This document shows positions 16,210-23,430 of a stretch of 64,000 nt of DNA, in pieces. The DNA lies in NCBI GenBank assembly GCA_963822145.1, contig CAWGGG010000004.1, forward strand, positions 620,001 through 684,000. The letters are read 5' to 3'. The notes under the pieces were generated by a model. That model did no database searches. It was not told the DNA's origin and saw only the letters and a program-made list of their open reading frames with translations. The translations under genes were made by a program, and so were the position numbers. The stretch's first letter is position 1; each line of letters starts with the position of its first letter. This stretch comes from UBA5072 sp963822145. Lineage in GTDB: Bacteria > Bacteroidota > Bacteroidia > Bacteroidales > UBA10428.

Positions 16210-17070
16210 CTATTGTTCATCCTCCGCATTGACCTTCTTTTGCAGCAGGCTCACCCCAATGATCGATCCAATGATCAGCAAGCCTCCGACGATGATCCGC
16301 GTTGACAGCATTTCGGAGAAAAAGAAAAATCCCATGAGCGCAGCAAAAACGATGCGTGAGGAGGAAACCATCGAACCGGCTTTGGCACTGACATTTTTAT
16401 AGCCCATCGTAAGCATTACCTGTCCCATCACCCCCATCACCCCACTGCCCAGTAACAACCAAAGAACGTGCTGCTGGGGCATGATAAAAACCGGTGCCAT
16501 CATCACCGCATTGCAAACCGTTCCAATCGCCATCAGATAAAAAACGATAAGCACGGTGGAATCGTGCTCACGGGCTACCGAAAGGGTGATGATGGCAAAT
16601 GCTGCGATGATGCCGGAAATTAAACCGACAATATCTCCCACATTCAGATTTGAGAAATCGGGAAAGATCACCAGGTATATCCCGGTCATGGCGCTGATCA
16701 GGAAGAGCAGTGCCAGTTTATGCATTTTTTCAAGCTTGAAAAGAGGAGCTACCAGGAAAATAAAGACAGGGTAGGTCATGTTCAGCATGTTAGCATTGGT
16801 TACAGAACTATGCTCAACGGCAAAGAAGAATGTTACCAGCGCAGAGAAGCTCAGCACAGCTCGGGTGACCACCAGGAAAACCTTTTTAGGCCTAAAGGAT
16901 GTTTTTGTCTGCCACATGTACAGGGCGGCAACCATAACCCCCAGGGAAACCCTGAAAAAGGTGATCTCAATAGCCGGAATATCGGAGCCATTCGTGATAA
17001 ATTTAGCAAACACGGTAGCCGAGGCAAAACAAAACTCCGCCAGGATCAACAAAAGAATTCCACGATTCAT
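16210..17070 (-). CDS. EamA-type (DMT superfamily) permease
   Basis: A 286-residue membrane protein with ten predicted helices arranged as two EamA repeats (about 1-140 and 148-280). Typical features are the N-terminal AEFCFASATVFAKF with a polar motif after the first helix and PVFIFLVAPLF in the first repeat. DMT permeases export or import amino acids, nucleosides or metabolites; the substrate is unknown. A second EamA gene on the same strand ends 45 bp upstream, probably in one operon. Confidence 0.85.
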   Translation of the reverse strand: MNRGILLLILAEFCFASATVFAKFITNGSDIPAIEITFFRVSLGVMVAALYMWQTKTSFRPKKVFLVVTRAVLSFSALVTFFFAVEHSSVTNANMLNMTYPVFIFLVAPLFKLEKMHKLALLFLISAMTGIYLVIFPDFSNLNVGDIVGLISGIIAAFAIITLSVAREHDSTVLIVFYLMAIGTVCNAVMMAPVFIMPQQHVLWLLLGSGVMGVMGQVMLTMGYKNVSAKAGSMVSSSRIVFAALMGFFFFSEMLSTRIIVGGLLIIGSIIGVSLLQKKVNAEDEQ

Positions 17071-17113
17071 TTTTCACGCTTCACTTTTCATTATTCACTA
17101 TTCACTATTCACT
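17062..17113. repeat. 7-bp repeat, ATTCACT family
   Basis: ATTCACT occurs three times with related words (TTCACTTTTCATT) before them, in the gap between the two EamA genes and over the start of the downstream one. Its reverse complement resembles the GAAAAGTG stretch at 13562-13599. Confidence 0.7.
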
Positions 17114-17115
17114 AA

Positions 17116-18018
17116 TTACAGGCTTCCGATTACCACAAGCGCTACCCCAGCCAGTATCCCAGCCAGCACGATCCCCCTTCGTCGCAGGCTGGTCTCCTTA
17201 AAATACAGGGCACCGGCGGCAAAAACAAGGACGGCTGAGGCCCTCCGGATAATGATCAGTACAGAGACCAGGGACTGGTCAAAAGAAAGCGCTTTAAAAT
17301 AGAAGAAATCTGCAACGATCAGGAATAAGCCTATCATTAAAATTGACCATCTCCAGGTGAAGGTAGTCGTGTTCCTGCGTGCAGGATACCAGAAAAGCAG
17401 CAGAATTACCAGGAACAGGCAGGCCGTATATACCGAGAACCAGGCCTGCATGGCTATCCGGTCGTAATGCCGCACCAGGTACTTGTCGAGCAGGGCACTC
17501 GCACTGTTGAACAATATGCTCAGGAAGGCAAAGAAAATCCAGCGGTTGTCCCTGGCTGCCATACCCCGGATATTGCCCCCAAAGGAGAGCGCATAGTAAA
17601 AACCGATGGAAACAGCTACGCCTGTCCATTGCAGCAGATTCATACGTTCCCCGTATATGATCAGGGCACCGAGCATGGTCCAAACCGGACCGGAAGCATT
17701 CAAAGGGGCCAGTAAGGTTACCGGCAGATGCTTGACAGAAAAATACCCGAACAGCCAGGCTGTGGCAACGATACACGATTTAAGCAGGAAGAGAGCGTGT
17801 GCTTTTATGCCAGAAACTGGAATAAACAGGTGGTGTAATTGGGAAAAATCCGGAAATGTCCTTGACAGCAGCAGGAAGGGTATGAAAACTGCACCGCAGG
17901 CTGCGGAGCTGAGAAACAACACCGGTAGAACAGCGTTGTGGGTCAGTCCTGTTTTTTTGAAGATTTCATGGAAGCCAAGAAATGCAGCCGAAAATATGCC
18001 CAAAAGGATCCACATCAT
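17116..18018 (-). CDS. EamA-type (DMT superfamily) permease
   Basis: A 300-residue protein with ten hydrophobic helices in two EamA repeats. The C-terminal half contains the usual LVSVLIIIRRASAVLVFAAG and YFKETSLRRRGIVLAGI segments. It belongs to a different branch of the superfamily from its neighbour. Substrate unknown. Two adjacent ATG codons (18018 and 18015) are possible starts. It is transcribed away from the Hdr operon, with a long repeat tract between. Confidence 0.83.
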   Translation of the reverse strand: MMWILLGIFSAAFLGFHEIFKKTGLTHNAVLPVLFLSSAACGAVFIPFLLLSRTFPDFSQLHHLFIPVSGIKAHALFLLKSCIVATAWLFGYFSVKHLPVTLLAPLNASGPVWTMLGALIIYGERMNLLQWTGVAVSIGFYYALSFGGNIRGMAARDNRWIFFAFLSILFNSASALLDKYLVRHYDRIAMQAWFSVYTACLFLVILLLFWYPARRNTTTFTWRWSILMIGLFLIVADFFYFKALSFDQSLVSVLIIIRRASAVLVFAAGALYFKETSLRRRGIVLAGILAGVALVVIGSL

Positions 18019-18049
18019 TTGAACGCAAGTATAGTGAAATTTTAGGTTA

Positions 18050-18194
18050 GTGGAACAGTGGAACAGTGGAACAGTGGAATAGTGGAACAGTTATCACTTA
18101 ATCACTTAATCACCTAATCACCTAATCACCTAATCACCTAATCACCTAATCACCTAATCACTTAATCACCTAATCACCTAATCACCTAATCACA
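18050..18194. repeat. Composite tandem repeat: (GTGGAACA)5 then (ATCACYTA)~12
   Basis: Five copies of GTGGAACA (18050-18089, one with T for C) are followed directly by about 12-13 copies of ATCACTTA/ATCACCTA (18093-18194). The order and words are those of the tract at 13600-13722. It fills most of the 305-bp gap between divergent genes. Confidence 0.92.
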
Positions 18195-18293
18195 TTAAGA
18201 TATTAATATCCATAAATATACATATCATATTTAGGTACAAATACCTATGTTCTTTTAGTAGATTATCCGATATCCGAACGGTTGCCGTATTCC

Positions 18294-18301
18294 TACATTT
18301 G
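18294..18301 (+). promoter_or_regulatory. Putative -7 element of the Hdr-like operon
   Basis: TACATTTG matches TAnnTTTG and lies 22 bp before the GTG start of the first gene. No matching -33 element is evident. Confidence 0.45.
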
Positions 18302-18323
18302 TGTTATATAAAAAACAATTGCT

Positions 18324-19031
18324 GTGGATTACTACCAGGAACTGAGCGGGGATGTTAGGTTTGTTGAAGGACTCACAGGGTGTCTTCATTGCGGAACCTG
18401 CACAGCCATATGCCCGGCCGCTGAGTTTTACAATTACGATCCCAGGATCATTGCAGAGACCGTCCAGACGCGCGACAACGAAAAAATATATGAATTGCTG
18501 ACCGGCAATACCATCTGGTATTGCGGTGAATGCATGTCCTGCAAAACCCGCTGCCCCCGCAATAATGCACCCGGACTGCTGATTATGGCCCTCAGGGCCC
18601 TGAGTGTCAGAACGGGCCTTTTTACAGAATCGGAAAAGGGAAGGCAGCAGCTGGTGCTCAAGCGTACCATCGGAGAGTGGATCTTAAAATACGGTTACTG
18701 CCTGTATCGTGAGGAAATGACCATGGACGATCATCCCGAACAAGGACCTACCTGGGAGTGGCAGAACAGCAATCTGGATAAATTGTTTGAAAGGTTTGGG
18801 GTGAAATACAACGGAGCGGGTACGGGACCATTAAGAAAAATACCTCAGGAAGCCCTTGATGAGCTGAAACGGATTTTTGATGTTACCGGGGCCACCGATC
18901 AGTTTAATTTCATAGAAGAGCAGTCAGCCAGAAAGGCTGCGGAAATGGGTCTCGAATTTGACAGCCGGCTCAACTGCGGCTATGTTAACCAGATATACAA
19001 CCTGAATAGTCCTGAACACACAAAGGCATAA
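18324..19031 (+). CDS. HdrC-like 4Fe-4S protein
   Basis: A 235-residue electron-transfer subunit with two 4Fe-4S cluster motifs, CLHCGTCTAICP (from about residue 17) and CGECMSCKTRCP (from about residue 69), the layout of heterodisulfide reductase subunit C. The C-terminal 140 residues have no recognised domain. Start is GTG at 18324: an in-frame stop at 18309 leaves no earlier ATG, and the -7 element lies just upstream. First gene of a five-gene operon; the HdrB-like gene follows after 4 bp. Confidence 0.88.
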   Translation: MDYYQELSGDVRFVEGLTGCLHCGTCTAICPAAEFYNYDPRIIAETVQTRDNEKIYELLTGNTIWYCGECMSCKTRCPRNNAPGLLIMALRALSVRTGLFTESEKGRQQLVLKRTIGEWILKYGYCLYREEMTMDDHPEQGPTWEWQNSNLDKLFERFGVKYNGAGTGPLRKIPQEALDELKRIFDVTGATDQFNFIEEQSARKAAEMGLEFDSRLNCGYVNQIYNLNSPEHTKA

Positions 19032-19035
19032 AACC

Positions 19036-20145
19036 ATGAAACTGGAAGGCAAAAGAAAGCTCTGGCAGGAGTATCAGAAAGAAATCGCAACGGACCAGTT
19101 CTTCTATGTTCGCAGTTGTGTGCGGCAGAATTTTTTCCCGGCGGCCGAGCAGACCTTTCTAAGGATCATGCAAGAAAGCCTTGGCAAAACAGTTTATGAG
19201 AATCCGGGTCATACTACCTGCACCGGAATTGGCTATCATTGCGACGTGGTGCCCCTGAACACTACCATGACGGTTGTGGCCCGCCAGTTTGCACTGATGA
19301 CCGAGGCCGGCTATGAGAATCTTGCCGTATCCTGTATTACCTCGTTCGGGCTTTATACTGAAATACTTGAAACCTGGCATCATTTCCCCGGGATTGAAGA
19401 GCAGACCCGTGAGTTCCTGAGAAGAGCCACAGGACGTGAGTTTAAGGTACCCAGGAATCTCGCACATGCCAGCGATATCCTATACAAATTACGATTTGAG
19501 ATTGCCTCAAAATCCCCATATAAACTCATTAACCAGCATACCGGACAGCCTTTGAAAGTAGTGGAGCACATCGGGTGTCATTATTCAAAAATGTTCCCGC
19601 ATAAAGGTGTCGGTGGCGCGGAATATCCCTATGTACTTGCCGGGTTGGTCGAGGCTCTCGGCGGTGAAATTGTGGATTACCCTGAGCGCAGGCATTGCTG
19701 CGGTTTTGGATTCCGTCATTATGTGATCAAGGCTAACCGGGGCTATTCCTTATCCTGCAGCAAAAAGAAATTTGATTCCATGGAACCCTACAAGCCCGAT
19801 CTGATCCTCACCAACTGTCCGGGCTGCCCTTATTTTCTCGATCGCTGGCAGTATGCAGTAAGTGAAATAGAGGGCAAAACCTACGGTGAGAACGGTCATG
19901 GCATACCTGTTTTGACTTATGAAGAACTGGCCGGTATTACCCTCGGGTATGATCCCTGGGATATTGGTCTGCAGACCCACCAGGTATCTGCTGAACCGCT
20001 GCTGATAAAAATGGGTGTTCCCTTTGATGAGTCGAAAAAATATGCCGGCAGGAAAGGGGAAAATATCGGAAGGCCTGATAAACCCACCACGCTGAAAATA
20101 GATATGGATTCATTGCGAGTGCCCGAAAGTTTGTTAACTGTATAA
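19036..20145 (+). CDS. HdrB-like CCG-domain protein
   Basis: A 369-residue cysteine-rich protein related to heterodisulfide reductase subunit B, the subunit that carries the noncubane clusters reducing CoM-S-S-CoB in methanogens. The second CCG domain is complete: IGCHYSKMF, RHCCGFGF and NCPGCPYF. The first is atypical, with TCTGIGYHC and SCITSFG instead of textbook CC and CxxC. No methanogenic coenzymes are expected in a Bacteroidota host, so the physiological disulfide or other acceptor is unknown. It follows the HdrC-like gene by 4 bp. Confidence 0.85.
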   Translation: MKLEGKRKLWQEYQKEIATDQFFYVRSCVRQNFFPAAEQTFLRIMQESLGKTVYENPGHTTCTGIGYHCDVVPLNTTMTVVARQFALMTEAGYENLAVSCITSFGLYTEILETWHHFPGIEEQTREFLRRATGREFKVPRNLAHASDILYKLRFEIASKSPYKLINQHTGQPLKVVEHIGCHYSKMFPHKGVGGAEYPYVLAGLVEALGGEIVDYPERRHCCGFGFRHYVIKANRGYSLSCSKKKFDSMEPYKPDLILTNCPGCPYFLDRWQYAVSEIEGKTYGENGHGIPVLTYEELAGITLGYDPWDIGLQTHQVSAEPLLIKMGVPFDESKKYAGRKGENIGRPDKPTTLKIDMDSLRVPESLLTV

Positions 20146-20154
20146 CACCGAACA

Positions 20155-20206
20155 ACTCACAACAAACAACAAACAACAAACAACAAACAACGAACAACGA
20201 ACAAAT
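20155..20206. repeat. 7-bp tandem repeat, AACAAAC family
   Basis: About seven copies of AACAAAC/AACGAAC lie inside the Hdr operon, ending 5 bp before the ATG of the HdrA-like gene. Confidence 0.85.
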
Positions 20207-20211
20207 ACCAC

Positions 20212-21267
20212 ATGAAGAGCATAGCCATTATAGGAGGAGGAGTCGCAGGCCTGGAAGCTGCAGCCCGGTTGAAAAGAATAGGATACGCAGTCACCATTAT
20301 TGAAAAGGAAGATCAGCTCGGCGGCAGACTTAATCAATGGCATGCCTTATTTCCTGCACGGAAACCATCAGAGACCTTGCTCGAACAGCTCAAACATCAG
20401 GTTTCAGAAGGTGTTCATGTTATTTTCAATGCCCGGGTGTTGGGAATGGAGAAAAATGATGACGGCTTTGCCATTAGAATCAACAATAACCGGATGATTA
20501 CTGCCCATGCCCTCCTGCTGACAACAGGTTTCGATATCTTCGAAGCGGAGCGGAAGGAGGAATATGGCTACGGCATTTATGAGAACGTTATTACCTCAGT
20601 TGAACTGGAACATCTTTTCCAGTCGGGCAAACCCCTGCAGACCGCCCAGGGCAAAACACCCTCACGCATCGGTTTCATTCATTGTGTGGGATCACGCGAT
20701 GAAAAGGTTGGCAATTTCCATTGTTCCAAGGTGTGTTGCGTTACTGCTGTGAAACAGGCAATTGAAGTGAAAGAAATGCTTCCTGCCGCTGAGGTTTTTC
20801 TATATTACATGGATTTGAGGATGTTCGGAAGGCACTTCGAAGAGCTCTATAAAGAGGCCCAATTCAAACATGGCATTCAGTTTATCCGTGCCAGATTGTC
20901 TGAAGCCTTTGAAAATCCCGACGGATCCTTGCAGATCAGGATCGAGGATACCTTGCTGGCCAGACCACTCAAGATGAATCTCGACCTGATGGTCCTGATG
21001 GTAGGTATCCAGCCTCAGAAAAAGTCGGGTAACGTGGTTGACCTGCTGGGCCTTGAACGGGACACGGATGGATTCCTGAAACAGGAAGATCCGTATGCAT
21101 CACCTTTCAGGACGGGAATACCGGGCCTATATTGTGCCGGCGGCATTACCGGTCCGAAAACCATAGAAGAAACGCTTATTGAAGCACGGGCCGTTGCCGC
21201 TGAAGTCAATTCCTTTCTTGGACAAAAAACCTTTGCCGGACATGAACAATATGTAATGGAACTATGA
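20212..21267 (+). CDS. HdrA-like FAD protein, short form
   Basis: A 351-residue flavoprotein. It has an N-terminal FAD-binding loop (IIGGGVAGLEAA, then EKEDQLGGRL), the HdrA cysteine motif HCSKVCCVTAVKQA near residues 174-187, and the C-terminal FAD segment GLYCAGGITGPKTIEETL. Methanogen HdrA (about 650 residues) has further N- and C-terminal ferredoxin domains that are absent here, so this resembles the compact QmoA/HdrA2-core type. In HdrA proteins the flavin can bifurcate electrons; whether this one does is unknown. Its stop overlaps the next start by 4 bp. Confidence 0.88.
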   Translation: MKSIAIIGGGVAGLEAAARLKRIGYAVTIIEKEDQLGGRLNQWHALFPARKPSETLLEQLKHQVSEGVHVIFNARVLGMEKNDDGFAIRINNNRMITAHALLLTTGFDIFEAERKEEYGYGIYENVITSVELEHLFQSGKPLQTAQGKTPSRIGFIHCVGSRDEKVGNFHCSKVCCVTAVKQAIEVKEMLPAAEVFLYYMDLRMFGRHFEELYKEAQFKHGIQFIRARLSEAFENPDGSLQIRIEDTLLARPLKMNLDLMVLMVGIQPQKKSGNVVDLLGLERDTDGFLKQEDPYASPFRTGIPGLYCAGGITGPKTIEETLIEARAVAAEVNSFLGQKTFAGHEQYVMEL

Positions 21268-21608
21268 TTGATTTCGGATATAAGTTACAAAACGACAGGC
21301 AGATCGATTATGATGCCGGAAACCGTCGCATTCTTCAGTTTGTTCGCGGAGGAGAACCTTCGGTAGATTGGTGCATGAGTTGCGGTACCTGCGCTTCGGC
21401 CTGCACGGCAGCTGTTACTACCGATTACAGCCTGCGTCGTCTGATTTTGCTGGCGCGCCGGGGAATGGACCAGGACATCATCGATTCGGTATATCGGTGC
21501 CGTTTTTGCGGAAAATGCTTTAATGCCTGCCCCCGGAGTGTCAATACCAGGAATATTGTTTACCTGATGCAACTTGCAGCCACCAAAATAGCAAACCATG
21601 AAATTTGA
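21264..21608 (+). CDS. Second HdrC-like 4Fe-4S protein
   Basis: A 114-residue ferredoxin-like protein with two cluster motifs, CMSCGTCASACT (from about residue 33) and CRFCGKCFNACP (from about residue 76). Compared with the first HdrC it lacks the long C-terminal extension. The start overlaps the HdrA-like stop (ATGA) and the end overlaps the next gene by 11 bp, indicating coupled translation. It probably relays electrons between the flavoprotein and the membrane subunit. Confidence 0.86.
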   Translation: MIDFGYKLQNDRQIDYDAGNRRILQFVRGGEPSVDWCMSCGTCASACTAAVTTDYSLRRLILLARRGMDQDIIDSVYRCRFCGKCFNACPRSVNTRNIVYLMQLAATKIANHEI

Positions 21609-23430
21609 TTTGTTTGTATTGCCATTCACGCTGGGATTAGTTTTCCTGCTTTCTTACCTTGCGGTTCAGTATACCGTATGGTACTTTAAAATGGAAAGAC
21701 CCGACCGGCTAAAAGTCCGGAGGGGTTTTTTCAGCAAGCGCCTGTTCAGCGCGCTGAAGGAGATTTCAAGCGAAAGCCTTCTGCACCGGAAGATATTTCT
21801 CCAAAACCGTTTGCTGGGTTTTATGCACATGAGCCTGGCCTTTGGCTGGTTTCTGCTGATCGTGGTCGGCAACCTGGAGAGCCGTGTATATGAGCCTGTG
21901 GCTGCAAATCCTCCCTATGTCCCTATTTTCTTCAAGTTTTTTCATGCCAATCCCGTTAACTTTCCGCTGCACAGGGTGTTTTCATTTGTTATGGACCTGC
22001 TGTTGCTTTTTGTGCTGGCAGGTGTAATCATGGCCCTGGCCAAAAGGATTTATTCCAGGGCTTATGGCATGAAAAGGACAACAAAGCTGATACCGGCAGA
22101 CAGGTTTGCCATGATGTCCCTCTGGCTGATCTTTCCCCTTCGCCTGCTGGCCGAGAGCTTTACGGCAGCCACCTTTGGCGGTGGGGATTTTCTCACAGGA
22201 ACGGTTGGTAACCTGCTCGGGAGCATATTGCCGGCAAATGCCCTGTATTACCCTTTCTGGTGGGCTTATTCCCTTTCCCTTGGCGTATTTTTTACTGCGC
22301 TTCCCTTTTCACGTTACATGCATATCCCCACTGAAGTGGTGCTGATCTTCTCACGACACTTCGGACTTGCTGAAAAATCAGAAAAAACGGCCTTTACAGA
22401 GATCGAGATCAATTCCTGTTCAAGATGCGGCATTTGTCTTGATGCCTGCCAGCTTTCCTTTGCCGGCGGCGTGCACACCATCCAGTCGGCCTACCAGTTA
22501 AAAGCCATCCGGTACAAAAACATTCAACCCAAGGAATCATTTAATTGCCTGATGTGCGGGCGGTGTGAAAATGTTTGTCCGGTGGGCATTGATATCAGCA
22601 GTATCCGGATGATCTCAAGAAATGAACTGAACGGGCGGACACCGGATCCATCTTTCCAGCAGCAACCTGCTGTTCAGGTCCGGCAGGCCGATGTGCTTTA
22701 TTTTGCTGGTTGCATGACACACCAGACGCCTTCCATAAAGAAAGCCATGCAATCCATCCTGGCAGAAGCCAGGGTCAATTATTGGTTTATGGATGAGGCG
22801 GGTGGCTTGTGTTGCGGAAGACCCATGATGCTGGCAGGTCACCGTGAGCAGGCTGAACTGATGATTGAAAAAAACCGCAGGATCATCCTTGAATCGGGCG
22901 CCAAAACCCTGGTAACCTCCTGTCCGATATGTTATAAGGTCTTTGCTAAAGACTATAACCTGGATATCCGGATCGTTCATCATACCCAGTACCTCCTGGA
23001 ATTGGCAGGCAACAAACAGATTAAGTTTGGAGCTATGGCCGGGAACGCCGTTTACCATGATCCATGTGAACTGAGCCGTGATCTTCAGCTTTATGATGAG
23101 CCCAGGAAGCTATTGCGAAAGATAATAAAGCTCGTGCCCGGAGAATTTGAGAAGGATGATACCTTATGTTGTGGTAACAGCCTGGCCAATTTCTCTGCAG
23201 GAAATGACACGAGGCTTGCTGTTGCCCGGGATGCTTATGAGAAACTAACTGCCCGGGGAACGAATTACCTGGTGACTTCCTGTCCGATGTGCAAGAAGGC
23301 CTTTGAAAAGGTTTCCTCTGTGCCTGTTAAGGATATCGCAGAACTGGTAAGCAGGGCTGTTCAAAAGGATCATTACGGGATCACTGCAAACCGGAAGAAG
23401 GAACCAGCTGATGTCTTAATGCTTCATTAA
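21598..23430 (+). CDS. Membrane-anchored HdrD/DsrK-like Fe-S oxidoreductase with cytochrome-b-like domain
   Basis: A 610-residue fusion. Residues 1-260 form a nitrate-reductase-gamma/HdrE-like membrane domain with about five helices and conserved-looking histidines (GFMHMSLAFGWF, PLHRVFSFVMD, SRYMHIP), candidates for heme ligation. Two 4Fe-4S motifs follow (CSRCGICLDAC and CLMCGRCENVCP, about 277-330), then two CCG domains (about 355-600) with CCGRP/CPICYK and CCGNS/CPMCKK. The layout equals HdrE plus HdrD, or DsrM plus DsrK, in one chain. It should link the soluble Hdr-like subunits to menaquinone. The last 50 bp overlap, tail to tail, the end of the next gene on the other strand. Confidence 0.88.
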   Translation: MKFDLFVLPFTLGLVFLLSYLAVQYTVWYFKMERPDRLKVRRGFFSKRLFSALKEISSESLLHRKIFLQNRLLGFMHMSLAFGWFLLIVVGNLESRVYEPVAANPPYVPIFFKFFHANPVNFPLHRVFSFVMDLLLLFVLAGVIMALAKRIYSRAYGMKRTTKLIPADRFAMMSLWLIFPLRLLAESFTAATFGGGDFLTGTVGNLLGSILPANALYYPFWWAYSLSLGVFFTALPFSRYMHIPTEVVLIFSRHFGLAEKSEKTAFTEIEINSCSRCGICLDACQLSFAGGVHTIQSAYQLKAIRYKNIQPKESFNCLMCGRCENVCPVGIDISSIRMISRNELNGRTPDPSFQQQPAVQVRQADVLYFAGCMTHQTPSIKKAMQSILAEARVNYWFMDEAGGLCCGRPMMLAGHREQAELMIEKNRRIILESGAKTLVTSCPICYKVFAKDYNLDIRIVHHTQYLLELAGNKQIKFGAMAGNAVYHDPCELSRDLQLYDEPRKLLRKIIKLVPGEFEKDDTLCCGNSLANFSAGNDTRLAVARDAYEKLTARGTNYLVTSCPMCKKAFEKVSSVPVKDIAELVSRAVQKDHYGITANRKKEPADVLMLH

